From positions 1,178,001-1,242,000 of the forward strand of contig CP129480.1 in NCBI GenBank assembly GCA_030583885.1: a DNA stretch of 64,000 bases. The letters run 5' to 3'. The stretch's first letter is position 1; every line of letters starts with the position of its first letter. Source of the stretch: Anaerolineales bacterium (GTDB lineage: Bacteria > Chloroflexota > Anaerolineae > Anaerolineales > Villigracilaceae). The notes beneath the pieces are model-generated. The model had not been told where the DNA came from. It ran no database searches and was given only the letters and a program-made list of their open reading frames with translations. Position numbers and translations under genes: made by a program. Of the stretch, positions 1-8,342 are shown piece after piece.

Positions 1-1392
1 GCCCCCCCACTGGGTCTGTTGACTGTCGCGGCCATGCTGCCTTCCGAGTGGGACAAGCGGCTGGTCGATCTCAATGTAATTGACCTCAAAGATGAGGACC
101 TGAAATGGGCAGATTACGTCTTCATCAGTGCCATGATTGTGCAGCGTGAATCGGTCCGAACCGTTGTCAGGCGCTGTAAAGCTGTTGGAGCAAAGATGGT
201 GGCAGGAGGTCCGCTCTTCACGATGGAACATGAGCAATTCCTGGATGTGGACCATTTTATTCTGAACGAGGCTGAAGAGACGCTCCTGCCGTTCTTGCGG
301 GACCTGGAACAGGGTCAGGCTCGACGCGTTTACTCGTCCGATAAATTCCCGGATATCCACCAAACTCCCATCCCGCTTTGGGAACTCGCAAGCCTCAAGC
401 ATTATGACACGATTAGCATTCAGTTCTCACGAGGCTGTCCCTTCAATTGTGATTTTTGCAATGTGACCGCCTTGCTGGGGCATCGTCCGCGCACCAAGAC
501 CGCCGCACAGATCATCGCCGAACTGGACAGTCTCTACGCACTGGGCTGGCGTAAGAGCATCTTCTTTGTGGACGACAACTTTATCGGCAACAAGAAGCAC
601 ATCAAGACCGAGGTGTTGCCAGCCTTGATCGAATGGCGAAAAGGCAAAACCGGCATGTCGTTCAGTACAGAGGCATCCATCAATCTGGCTGACGATCCAG
701 AGTTGGTGAAGTTAATGGTTGCCGCAGGTTTCGCCACGGTCTTTGTCGGGATCGAAACACCCAATGAAGACAGCCTGACGGAATGCAGCAAAAGCCAAAA
801 CAAAGGGCGCGATCTGGTGGAAAGCGTCAAACAACTCCAGCGCGCAGGCCTTCAGGTGCAGGGCGGATTCATCGTTGGGTTCGACAATGATTCCCCCTTG
901 ATTTTCCAGCAGCAAATTGATTTCATTCAGAAAAGCGGCATCGTGACAGCCATGGTCGGGTTGCTGCAAGCTCCATTGGGAACACGCCTCTACGAACGCA
1001 TGCAAAAGGAAGACCGTTTGGTAAAAGAGTTTTCGGGCGATAATGTGGATGGTTCGACCAACATCATTCCCAAGATGGGATTGGGACCCCTGAGAAAAGG
1101 CTACCGCGAGATACTACGCCATATCTACGCACCCAGGCATTATTACGAGCGTGTTTTGACGTTTCTCCGCGAATACCAGCCACCCAACATTAAAGTCCAT
1201 TTTGAGCCGCAATATATCATGGCACTGTTGCGATCCATGTACCAGCTGGGTGTCAGCGGGGTTGAGCGCATCCAATACTGGCGGCTCTTTTTCTGGACGC
1301 TGTATCATCGGCCGCGCCTGTTTCCGCTGGCGATCACGTTTGCCATATACGGCTTTCATTTTCGTCGTGTGGCTGAGTTGCATATCGACTGA
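1..1392 (+). CDS. B12-binding-type radical SAM protein (5' partial)
   Basis: The reading frame is open from base 1, so the true start lies left of the window; the visible part is 463 codons. The first ~100 residues resemble the cobalamin-binding (Rossmann) domain of B12-dependent radical SAM enzymes. A CX3CX2C iron-sulfur/SAM motif sits at visible residues 146, 150 and 153 (GCPFNCDFCNV). The C-terminal ~150 residues look like the DUF4070 extension found in HpnP/HpnR-like C-methylases and relatives. Known for the family: radical methyl transfer or related chemistry using SAM and a [4Fe-4S] cluster. The substrate cannot be read from sequence. Methylglyoxal synthase follows after its own promoter, so no functional link is implied. 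Confidence 0.85.
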   Translation, partial: APPLGLLTVAAMLPSEWDKRLVDLNVIDLKDEDLKWADYVFISAMIVQRESVRTVVRRCKAVGAKMVAGGPLFTMEHEQFLDVDHFILNEAEETLLPFLRDLEQGQARRVYSSDKFPDIHQTPIPLWELASLKHYDTISIQFSRGCPFNCDFCNVTALLGHRPRTKTAAQIIAELDSLYALGWRKSIFFVDDNFIGNKKHIKTEVLPALIEWRKGKTGMSFSTEASINLADDPELVKLMVAAGFATVFVGIETPNEDSLTECSKSQNKGRDLVESVKQLQRAGLQVQGGFIVGFDNDSPLIFQQQIDFIQKSGIVTAMVGLLQAPLGTRLYERMQKEDRLVKEFSGDNVDGSTNIIPKMGLGPLRKGYREILRHIYAPRHYYERVLTFLREYQPPNIKVHFEPQYIMALLRSMYQLGVSGVERIQYWRLFFWTLYHRPRLFPLAITFAIYGFHFRRVAELHID

Positions 1393-1420
1393 AGGTGGGC
1401 ATGTGGATGCAGCCATCCCG

Positions 1421-1449
1421 TTGGTTCGGCTTCCTGTGTAATGTAGAAT
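1421..1449 (+). promoter_or_regulatory. Promoter of mgsA (TTGGTT-17-TAGAAT)
   Basis: The -35 hexamer TTGGTT is at 1421-1426 and the -10 hexamer TAGAAT at 1444-1449, with a 17-nt spacer. The predicted transcription start (~1456) falls on the ribosome binding site AAGGAG (1455-1460), so the 5' leader would be only about 10 nt. Not experimentally supported. Confidence 0.5.
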
Positions 1450-1465
1450 CGACCAAGGAGTGTTT

Positions 1466-1933
1466 ATGGAACAAAATAAAATTATGATCGAACGAGATAA
1501 AAAGGTTGCGCTTGTGGCGCATGATAATAAAAAGCGGGATCTGGTTGAGTGGGCAAAGTTCAATAGGGACCTTCTCGCGCACCACAAAATTTACGCCACG
1601 GGTACAACAGGGGCATTCCTGGAAAAGGAACTTGGATTTCCGATTTACAAACTTGAGAGCGGACCGCTAGGCGGGGATCAGCAGATTGGTGCAAAAATCG
1701 TCGATGGCGATATTGACTTCCTGATTTTCTTTTGGGATCCGCTGGAGTCCTTGTCCCACGATCCGGATGTGAAGGCTCTTTTGCGGATGGCTGTTGTGTG
1801 GAACATTCCCATGGCCTGCAACCGGGCAACCGCCGATTTTATGGTTTCGTCCCCTCTGATGGATGAGGAATATTCTCGTTTGCTTCCTGAATATGATGTA
1901 TATAGGAATCGGTCGAAGATGGAAAATGGGTAA
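1466..1933 (+). CDS. mgsA: Methylglyoxal synthase
   Basis: 155 residues, the usual length for MgsA, which converts dihydroxyacetone phosphate to methylglyoxal and phosphate in the cytosol, bypassing lower glycolysis. The catalytic residues line up with the E. coli enzyme without any gap: His19 (VAHDNKK), Asp71 (GPLGGDQQ), His98 and Asp101 (SHDPDVKAL). The phosphate-binding TGTTG loop is at 45-49. I chose ATG 1466 because AAGGAG lies 5 nt upstream; an in-frame GTG at 1460 falls inside that site. It has its own promoter and is followed after ~80 nt by a small DUF5661-like gene. Confidence 0.96.
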   Translation: MEQNKIMIERDKKVALVAHDNKKRDLVEWAKFNRDLLAHHKIYATGTTGAFLEKELGFPIYKLESGPLGGDQQIGAKIVDGDIDFLIFFWDPLESLSHDPDVKALLRMAVVWNIPMACNRATADFMVSSPLMDEEYSRLLPEYDVYRNRSKMENG

Positions 1934-2013
1934 TGAGAAACACTCCCTGTAAAAAATAAATGACAAACATACAGAACAAGGTTTCAGCCATGCTGAAGAA
2001 AGAGGAAAACAAT

Positions 2014-2277
2014 ATGAATAATCGACGAGAATTCTCAATCCGGGAAGCACGTTCCGTTGGAGCCCTGTTAAAAATTGACTGGTCGCAAATAGACCAGGAG
2101 CAATTTCGGCGCGGGCTTGAAGTGGAACTTGAGCATGGTGCGTCTGACCCGCAGACCGATGTGACCGGTGACGACCTGCTTCTTACAGGAAAAATTGCAT
2201 GGGCGCACCTGAAAGAGATTCGAGACTATTACACAAGGCTGGATAAGATGGAATCCGAGGCGGAATCCAAAGTGTAG
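2014..2277 (+). CDS. Small DUF5661-like protein
   Basis: About 87 residues, acidic and soluble, with no signal peptide or membrane segment. Features: an EARSVGALLKIDWSQID segment near the N-terminus, then FRRGLEVELEHG, a D-x-TDVTGDDLL acidic stretch, and a C-terminal helix HLKEIRDYYTRL. This pattern matches the DUF5661 family as I remember it; function unknown. ATG 2014 has AGAGG about 8 nt upstream. In-frame ATGs at 1960 and 1990 would add 18 or 8 residues with poorer ribosome sites. Its stop is 2 nt from the stop of the convergent yifB, with no room for a separate terminator. Confidence 0.65.
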   Translation: MNNRREFSIREARSVGALLKIDWSQIDQEQFRRGLEVELEHGASDPQTDVTGDDLLLTGKIAWAHLKEIRDYYTRLDKMESEAESKV

Positions 2278-2279
2278 AG

Positions 2280-3812
2280 TTATCCCACCAAAATTTTTGG
2301 CCTGTATTGTAACGCCTCCGCCAAATGCGGTGACTGGATCTCTTCGCTCCCTGCCAAGTCTGCGATCGTACGTGCCAGTTTGAGGATGCGATGATAAGCA
2401 CGCGCGGACAAATTGAGTTGACTCATCGCCGCCCGCATCAGGCTTTGACCTTCGGGTTGCAACTGACAAAATTGCCGTACCTCCCCGATGCGCATGTCGG
2501 CGTTGCAGACGATGTCAGATGAACCATTGATCGAGAAACGTTTATTTTGAATATCTCGTGCCGCTTGAACGCGCTTGCGGATGGTTTCGGATGTTTCGCC
2601 TAATCGATCCCCGCTGAGTTTTTCGTAGTCCACGCGCGGGACTTCGATGTGGATGTCAATTCGGTCAAGGATGGGACCGGAGATTCGTTTTTGATATTTA
2701 GTCACTACGGCAGGGGCGCAGGTGCAGGCTTTTTGAGAGTCTCCAAAATGTCCACATGGGCAGGGGTTCATCGCGGCAATTAATTGAAAGTTTGCAGAAA
2801 ATGTAAGCGAGCCTTTGGCACGGCTGATGGTGACGACTTTGTCCTCCATCGGCTGGCGCATCACTTCAAGGACGCGCGTGCCGAATTCTGGGAATTCGTC
2901 AAGGAAGAGCACGCCTCTGTGTGCCAGCGAGATTTCGCCGGGCTTGGGGATGTTGCCGCCACCGACGAGTCCCGCGTGACTGATGGTGTGGTGCGGCGCG
3001 CGGAACGGACGATGCTTGATGAGCGGTGTGCCAGCGGGGAGTTGGTCTGCAACCGAGTAGATGCGCGTGACATCCAATGATTCTTCAATGGACATTTCTG
3101 GTAGGATACCGGGCATGGCTCTGGCTAAAAGCGTTTTGCCGCTGCCTGGTGACCCAGCCATCAGAACATTGTGCCCCCCAGCCGCCGCGACCTCGAGTGC
3201 GCGTTTGACGTGCTCCTGTCCTTTGATTTCCGAGAAATCTGTGGGGGTAAAGAGCGGTTCGAGTTCATCGCTGGTGGAGCGCTGGTAAGGCTCAATGAAA
3301 CGCCGGCCAGCCAAATGGTCGTACAGATCCGCAAGCGATTTGACCGGGATAATTTCAAGGTCCGGGATCAAGGCCGCTTCGCCTGCATCCGCTTCGGGGA
3401 CGAACATCCGCTTGTATCCATTGGCCCGCGCTGTGGCCGCCATTGGCAATACACCGCGTGTATGGCGTACGACTCCGTCCAGCGAGAGTTCCCCGATCAC
3501 CAGGGTATCATCCACAACATCATGGGGGAGATAATCCGCAAGGAGGATGACACCGAGTGCAATGGGCAGGTCGTAGGCGGGACCTTCCTTGCGGACGACG
3601 GCGGGCGCGAGATTGACGACGATACGATGACGGGGGAAGTGCAGGCCCGCGTTCTTGACGGCGGTTTGAACGCGCTCGCGGCTTTCCTGCACGGCGGCAT
3701 CGGGCAGACCGACGATGGTGACGCCGGGCAGACCGTTGGTGTAATCCACTTCGACTTCGACGATGACACCTTCCAGCCCCACTACAGCGCAGGAATATAC
3801 GCGGGATAACAT
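2280..3812 (-). CDS. YifB/ComM family Mg-chelatase-like AAA+ ATPase
   Basis: 510 residues, full length for the family. The N-terminal ~185 residues form the ChlI-type Lon-protease-like fold. The Mg_chelatase AAA+ core follows, with Walker A GSPGSGKT at ~220-227, Walker B LFLDEFPEF, a CPCGHFGD...CTC cysteine cluster and a C-terminal helical lid. In naturally competent bacteria ComM is a hexameric helicase that promotes branch migration during integration of transformed DNA; the role in non-competent bacteria is unclear. No Shine-Dalgarno precedes ATG 3812 (upstream sequence CGCCCC). A TAAAAT hexamer 6 nt upstream suggests a leaderless transcript. Confidence 0.93.
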   Translation of the reverse strand: MLSRVYSCAVVGLEGVIVEVEVDYTNGLPGVTIVGLPDAAVQESRERVQTAVKNAGLHFPRHRIVVNLAPAVVRKEGPAYDLPIALGVILLADYLPHDVVDDTLVIGELSLDGVVRHTRGVLPMAATARANGYKRMFVPEADAGEAALIPDLEIIPVKSLADLYDHLAGRRFIEPYQRSTSDELEPLFTPTDFSEIKGQEHVKRALEVAAAGGHNVLMAGSPGSGKTLLARAMPGILPEMSIEESLDVTRIYSVADQLPAGTPLIKHRPFRAPHHTISHAGLVGGGNIPKPGEISLAHRGVLFLDEFPEFGTRVLEVMRQPMEDKVVTISRAKGSLTFSANFQLIAAMNPCPCGHFGDSQKACTCAPAVVTKYQKRISGPILDRIDIHIEVPRVDYEKLSGDRLGETSETIRKRVQAARDIQNKRFSINGSSDIVCNADMRIGEVRQFCQLQPEGQSLMRAAMSQLNLSARAYHRILKLARTIADLAGSEEIQSPHLAEALQYRPKILVG

Positions 3813-3818
3813 GGGGCG

Positions 3819-3824
3819 ATTTTA
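3819..3824 (-). promoter_or_regulatory. -10-like hexamer of yifB, leaderless type
   Basis: On the minus strand TAAAAT ends 6 nt before ATG 3812, which would put the first transcribed base at or next to the A of the start codon. There is no ribosome binding site in the gap. No convincing -35 hexamer is seen 16-18 nt upstream. Confidence 0.4.
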
Positions 3825-3844
3825 TCAGACTTCGATGGCATGGT

Positions 3845-3881
3845 TTTAAAACAAAGGAGGCTCGTCGTTCGACGAGCCTCC
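3845..3881 (-). terminator. Intrinsic terminator of the nuclease gene
   Basis: A perfect 11-bp stem, GGAGGCTCGTC (3856-3866) with GACGAGCCTCC (3871-3881), has a 4-nt loop. It is followed on the minus strand by TTTGTTTTAAAA. It lies 17 nt past the nuclease stop codon and upstream of yifB, so it separates the two minus-strand genes. Confidence 0.85.
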
Positions 3882-3897
3882 CGCTTACTTTGTTTAA

Positions 3898-6800
3898 CTA
3901 ATTGCCCTGGTTAAGTGGCACTGTTACTGTTGTTGTGGCGGTTGTCGTCGTGCCACAGGTGTTGGTCACCAGGTAGGTGATGGTGTAGATGCGGCCCGTT
4001 CCCAAGCCCGAACGTTCGGCGCGCAGTTTAAAATTAAAGTCTTCCACGATGACGATATCGTCCACGGTGTTGCCATCATCGTCGCCGTCATCGGGTTCAT
4101 TGGACGTGACAGAGAGCAGCGTGATCGAAGTCGTATTGCCTGAGGCGAGAACCGTGGCGTTCACGTCCACGTATTTGTGGTTGGCAGGCCACAAGACCGA
4201 TGGTGTGGCGCTGACGGTTGCCATCGGAGCCAGGCATAAGCCAACCACCACCGGGTCGTGATCAGAGGTGCGGACCGCGTTGGGTTCGTAGAGCGGAAGC
4301 CTATCAGACTCTTCTTCGAATGTGGCTTCGTTGGCAGTCCGTTCGTCATCGTTATAATCGAAGAGCGGAATCTCGTCGGCGTTGATGTGCCACTCCGCCA
4401 GACCAATGATTTGAGAACTCAGGTTGGAATTGGCGAGAGCGTGGTCGAGGTAGCCAAGCTGGCCGTCGAATACGTAACCGTAGGCGCTGGGACCACCGAA
4501 GGCCGCCACTAAATCGGTATATCCGGCATTTTGCAGAGCGACGATCGGGTCTTCCCTGGCATAGGAATTCAGGTCACCGATGATCAGTACGTCGGGGTCA
4601 CCGCTGCCGGTCGGGTCGGTGGCAAGCCAGTCTGCCAGGGCTTGAGCCGCCAGTGTGCGTGTGCCATTGCAATTGCCTTGACCGGTGGTGGTATCGTCAT
4701 CACCGGCGCCACAGCCCGAACCTTTGCTCTTCAGATGGTTGACGACCACAGTGAAACGCGCGCCAGTGGCGGTTTCCTCAAATGTCTGAGCCAGCGCCGG
4801 GCGGTTTCGGGTATCAATGAAATTCGGATCAACGCTGCTATCAAGGATGGCGTACGGACCGAACGGCTGAACAGTGGATGTCTTGTAAATGATCCCAACG
4901 CGGATGGCATCGGTACCGACCACGCCAGTATCGATGTAGGCATATCCCGGTAGGCCGGCCACAATATCAGCCAGCGGTTCGACACCAGGAGTGTTTTCCA
5001 TCTCCATCAAGCCAACCACATCGGCGTCCAGAGCAGACAAGGCTGCCAGCAGTTTGGTGCGTTGGCGTTCCAGTTCCTGGGTGCTATCGGCACCTCGACA
5101 GTCCTGATTCTGGGTTGGGGCGCAGATGTCACTGGTATCGATGGTCAAGAAGTAGTTAAGGACATTGAAACTGGCAACTTTTAGGTTACCATCGACATTA
5201 GGTACATCCGGGCGCAGGTTGACCGGGGTGAAGGCATAGTTATAGGCTTCTGTCACCGGGCGAATGCGCCAGGCGTCCGTGCCGGTCTGACCGGCAAACG
5301 ACCAGTGGAGCACGCCGGTGAGGTCCGTAATCGTGTCGCCGCCGCGGAAGTAGTTGCTTATGCTGAGTCCCGGCACGGGGTGGTAGTAGGCTGTGTTCGG
5401 AACATCCACAGGGCGGTTCTGGCGGTTATCGGTATCGTCGAGGATGATCGTACGGCTTGCCAGATCGATCTCATGATTGATCAAGCCAAGCACACTGGGC
5501 ATGTTGACTGCGGTGAATGTGTGCGGGCGTCCGCCTTCGGTGAGGATCACCTGGCCGTAGCGAGCCAGTTCAAAGTATTCACTGACCGAGAGGACGTCTG
5601 GGAAGGTCACTAGCATCCCCTCAAACGCCTCGAAGTAGGCATTGATGGCGGCTGTGGCGAGAGTGATGTCATCGCTGGGCACACCGGGCACAGGCAGTTG
5701 GACGCTGGCTGGGGTGGGCAACGGGTTGCCCGGGCTGATCACGTTGACACTGGCTGCGGTGGAAGCCGTGAGCTGGCTCATCCCAAAGAATTCGCTGGAG
5801 GCGCCGGTGACCCGTACCTTATCACCGACACTAACCGGTGTGGGGCAATTGCTGCAGAAGACAAAGATGCCTTCCGAAGTGGCTGGGTCGGCATCGGTGT
5901 CGGCATCCTCTTCCTGGATGAAGAAACCGCGCATCTGACCGCTGCCCTGAGTTTGGTAATCGCCCACTACGATTGCCTCAACCGTGAAGGTGCCAGCAGC
6001 GGCGGTGCTGCCGCTGCCTTGGATGATATGGATTGGCGTAATCGCAATGCCAGCACCAGTAGTGAAGCTAAAACTGGTAGTGCCCGTCAAGGAATTGGGC
6101 GTGCCGTCATTATCGGTCACACCATTTGCATTGATTACAATCACGCAAGTGGTGTTTGAGGGCAAATCGCTGGACGGGTCGATTATCACATTCGTGACGT
6201 CATTAGTGGCACTGTTGCTAGCGACCTGAGTACCAGCCGGGCACTCAACACCGATTGCTCCAGCAGCCACATCCACACTCTCGCTGAATGTCACGCTGAC
6301 ATTGCTGCCCACCGGCACGTTGGTGGTGCCAGCAGCAGGATTCGTTTCAGTCACTGTCGGGGCAAGGTCGGCAGATGCACCGGCTGTGGGCGTGTTTGCT
6401 GATCCGAGGTTGAAGTCACTGATCACCCAGTCGGCTGCGGTGTCGGTATCCACGCCGTCTGTAAGACGACGGATACCAGCAGGAAAGAAACTTCCATCGG
6501 GGCCGACCACCGGGGCGCCAAAGAAGAAGGTACTGGCAGTCGCGTCAGTGATGCCAACGCTATCAAGCACGATCTCGCTGCCATTTACACTGATACCGCT
6601 CAGGCTGGCTGTATCAACCAATGCCACAGTTGCGCTACTATTCTCCAGACTGTTAGTGGCAATGTTAATGTTTGGTGTTACACCGTAGACCGATTGCAGG
6701 CTCGATGTTGTGCCGATCAAGAAGAAACTGTTGACCCCGATGGTGTCAGTGAGTGCAAAATCATAGCGGAAGTCAATGTTGCCAAGGGACGTGCCATTGT

Positions 6801-7533
6801 TGCTCTCTATATAGATCAGGCTCAAGCCTGCCAGTGATGCGCCAGGCTCACCATAGAGTTCAACATATTCCACATCTGTCCCAGTGGTGCTCGCCAACAC
6901 CTCGTTGATCACCGTGGGTTGGGGGTCGTCGCAATTCGCAATATGACTCCCCAATCCATCAACTGCATCGGTGGCGAATCCATCCCATTCCGCAGCGGGG
7001 TCGAAGGCATTTGACCCGTCCGGGTCGCCGGCGCAGACCTCCGTTTTACGGCGCAGGGTGTTATCGGCTGTACTGATAAGTCCCGAACCCCATTCAGTAC
7101 CGGGGTCAAATCCGATTTGACCAATCACATCAATGACCGTTGTGCCTTTGCGAAGTACAACTGCATCATCGCCATTGAACCAGCCAGATCCATTGGTCTG
7201 GTCGGCTTGGGCAAGAATTGTTGGAGTGGCAGCGGACTGGGCGATAACATACACATCACTATTTGCAACTGTGCCTGTCAGGTTGATCGTCAATCCTGCT
7301 GCCGAAGAACCATTGAAGTACACCTGGATGTTATAACCACCAGCCAACAGGTTGATTGCCGCGCCAGTGCCATTGTAGATCTCGAGCGCCTTGTTATTGC
7401 TGGAGCCCTCGATATACTCAGAAAAAAATAGCTCTGTTGGCGTAGCAGCGCTTGCGAACTGCAATGGCATCAGAGCTAAGATCATCGTCAAGATAATGAT
7501 ACTGGCGGACAACTTATTTGGAAACTTTGGCAT
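3898..7533 (-). CDS. Secreted multidomain nuclease (lamin-tail, Ig-like, endo/exonuclease/phosphatase)
   Basis: 1211 residues from ATG 7533 (AAGGAG 7 nt upstream; an earlier in-frame start would spoil the signal peptide). A Sec signal peptide ends near residue 30 (...LQFASA|A). Order of domains: lamin-tail domain (~30-190, EYIEGSSNNKALEIYN), a second lamin-tail-like domain (~205-390), Big_5-like Ig domain (~400-510), OB-fold-like region (~520-700), and an endonuclease/exonuclease/phosphatase domain (~760-1110) with NVLNYF, MEMEN, NHLKSKG, GDLNSY and SDHDPV carrying the metal and catalytic residues. A C-terminal Ig-like/HYR-like domain follows. It resembles ExeM/NucH-type extracellular nucleases that degrade external DNA for nutrients or biofilm turnover. 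I see no LPXTG or clear surface anchor. Confidence 0.88.
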   Translation of the reverse strand: MPKFPNKLSASIIILTMILALMPLQFASAATPTELFFSEYIEGSSNNKALEIYNGTGAAINLLAGGYNIQVYFNGSSAAGLTINLTGTVANSDVYVIAQSAATPTILAQADQTNGSGWFNGDDAVVLRKGTTVIDVIGQIGFDPGTEWGSGLISTADNTLRRKTEVCAGDPDGSNAFDPAAEWDGFATDAVDGLGSHIANCDDPQPTVINEVLASTTGTDVEYVELYGEPGASLAGLSLIYIESNNGTSLGNIDFRYDFALTDTIGVNSFFLIGTTSSLQSVYGVTPNINIATNSLENSSATVALVDTASLSGISVNGSEIVLDSVGITDATASTFFFGAPVVGPDGSFFPAGIRRLTDGVDTDTAADWVISDFNLGSANTPTAGASADLAPTVTETNPAAGTTNVPVGSNVSVTFSESVDVAAGAIGVECPAGTQVASNSATNDVTNVIIDPSSDLPSNTTCVIVINANGVTDNDGTPNSLTGTTSFSFTTGAGIAITPIHIIQGSGSTAAAGTFTVEAIVVGDYQTQGSGQMRGFFIQEEDADTDADPATSEGIFVFCSNCPTPVSVGDKVRVTGASSEFFGMSQLTASTAASVNVISPGNPLPTPASVQLPVPGVPSDDITLATAAINAYFEAFEGMLVTFPDVLSVSEYFELARYGQVILTEGGRPHTFTAVNMPSVLGLINHEIDLASRTIILDDTDNRQNRPVDVPNTAYYHPVPGLSISNYFRGGDTITDLTGVLHWSFAGQTGTDAWRIRPVTEAYNYAFTPVNLRPDVPNVDGNLKVASFNVLNYFLTIDTSDICAPTQNQDCRGADSTQELERQRTKLLAALSALDADVVGLMEMENTPGVEPLADIVAGLPGYAYIDTGVVGTDAIRVGIIYKTSTVQPFGPYAILDSSVDPNFIDTRNRPALAQTFEETATGARFTVVVNHLKSKGSGCGAGDDDTTTGQGNCNGTRTLAAQALADWLATDPTGSGDPDVLIIGDLNSYAREDPIVALQNAGYTDLVAAFGGPSAYGYVFDGQLGYLDHALANSNLSSQIIGLAEWHINADEIPLFDYNDDERTANEATFEEESDRLPLYEPNAVRTSDHDPVVVGLCLAPMATVSATPSVLWPANHKYVDVNATVLASGNTTSITLLSVTSNEPDDGDDDGNTVDDIVIVEDFNFKLRAERSGLGTGRIYTITYLVTNTCGTTTTATTTVTVPLNQGN

Positions 7534-7598
7534 TGCTTTCTCCTTTTTACGTCGAAACTGAACTAGGTCATAAAAAAGATGCAAGCGCAAGCAACCCT

Positions 7599-7627
7599 AT
7601 TGTAGGTGAGGCCTTGCAAAAATGCAA
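7599..7627 (-). promoter_or_regulatory. Promoter of the secreted nuclease (TTGCAT-17-TACAAT)
   Basis: On the minus strand the -35 TTGCAT is at 7627-7622 and the -10 TACAAT at 7604-7599, with an exact 17-nt spacer. A small inverted repeat CTTGCA-AAAA-TGCAAG (7613-7628) covers the -35 and spacer and could be an operator. A GCAAGC tandem duplication (7581-7592) lies in the leader. Confidence 0.6.
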
Positions 7628-7684
7628 GTCGCCAGACATGTAAATTATATATGGAATTTTCCTGCATTAAAATGTTTCCCTTCT

Positions 7685-7722
7685 TTATAAAATAAAACAG
7701 TGTGGGCATCTGCCCACACTGT
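7685..7722 (-). terminator. Intrinsic terminator of the DUF3597 gene
   Basis: A perfect 12-bp inverted repeat ACAGTGTGGGCA / TGCCCACACTGT (7697-7708 and 7711-7722) is followed on the minus strand by TTTATTTTATAAAG. It sits 18 nt beyond the stop codon at 7741. Confidence 0.85.
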
Positions 7723-7740
7723 TGATGTATTATCGACTCT

Positions 7741-8169
7741 CTAGTCCAAAAGTTCCTTCGGAATATTGCCGCCGTTCGCAGCGATCTTCCTTAAAACTTC
7801 CTTGTGAAGCCAGGTGTTCATCTTTGCCGAGTCGCTCATCAGTTCAGCGGGACAGCCAAGTTCGGTCGCCAATTCATTGCGTGCCTCGCGGCTGCTGTCG
7901 ATATCGAGCAGCTTCAGCAGGTCCACAATGGAGACTTTCCAGTTCAGGTCTTTCCCGGCGGAAAGCTGCTCCAGTTGTTTGACCACGTCCACCTCTGAAA
8001 TAGGCGCCCGAGTGGCGGCAGCCATGTCATCCCTCTCACCCTTGCCCATGACCGCGGGTTTTGCACCCGCGCCGCTGGATGCGGAAGGAGTGGCAGCCCC
8101 CTTGGATGCGGCAGCACCCTTATCCTTTTTGATGCCAAGTTTTTCGAGAATTTTACTGAAGAATCCCAT
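7741..8169 (-). CDS. DUF3597 family protein (paralogue 1)
   Basis: 142 residues. The N-terminus MGFFSKILEKLGIKKDK is amphipathic and basic. An Ala/Gly/Ser-rich low-complexity linker (~20-50) follows, then the DUF3597 domain (~55-142) with DVVKQLEQLSAGKDLNWKVS, LLKLLDIDSS and the terminal IAANGGNIPKELLD. The family resembles LysM-associated small proteins of unknown function. A second copy lacking the linker is encoded at 50239-50571. AAGGAAA precedes ATG 8169. Its terminator is isolated, so the gene is monocistronic. Confidence 0.8.
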   Translation of the reverse strand: MGFFSKILEKLGIKKDKGAAASKGAATPSASSGAGAKPAVMGKGERDDMAAATRAPISEVDVVKQLEQLSAGKDLNWKVSIVDLLKLLDIDSSREARNELATELGCPAELMSDSAKMNTWLHKEVLRKIAANGGNIPKELLD

Positions 8170-8249
8170 GATGTTATTTCCTTTCGATATATGTGCTATG
8201 TGGGTTGATAAATATGATTGATTACAGATCGTACATAATCAACCAGGTC

Positions 8250-8255
8250 ATTATA
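8250..8255 (-). promoter_or_regulatory. Candidate -10 box upstream of DUF3597 gene
   Basis: TATAAT on the minus strand, about 80 nt upstream of ATG 8169, in an AT-rich stretch. The best -35 (TTACAC) is only 14 nt away, so support is weak. Confidence 0.3.
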
Positions 8256-8330
8256 TCCTGTTGCAGCCTGTGTAACCTTAAAAAAAGAAAACCGATACGG
8301 GGAGTTGTTTTCTTTTACCCTGCCATGCAA

Positions 8331-8336
8331 TATAAT
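8331..8336 (+). promoter_or_regulatory. Consensus -10 TATAAT, leaderless type
   Basis: A perfect TATAAT ends 6 nt before ATG 8343, and the sequence between (CCGCGC) contains no ribosome binding site. Transcription would begin at or near the start codon. A TTGTTT hexamer lies at 8305-8310 with a long 20-nt spacer. Confidence 0.5.
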
Positions 8337-8342
8337 CCGCGC

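Noticed and set aside
3171..3809. 212-codon plus-strand open frame opposite yifB
   Set aside because: It mirrors the codon structure of the real YifB gene, has no recognisable domain and no ribosome site.
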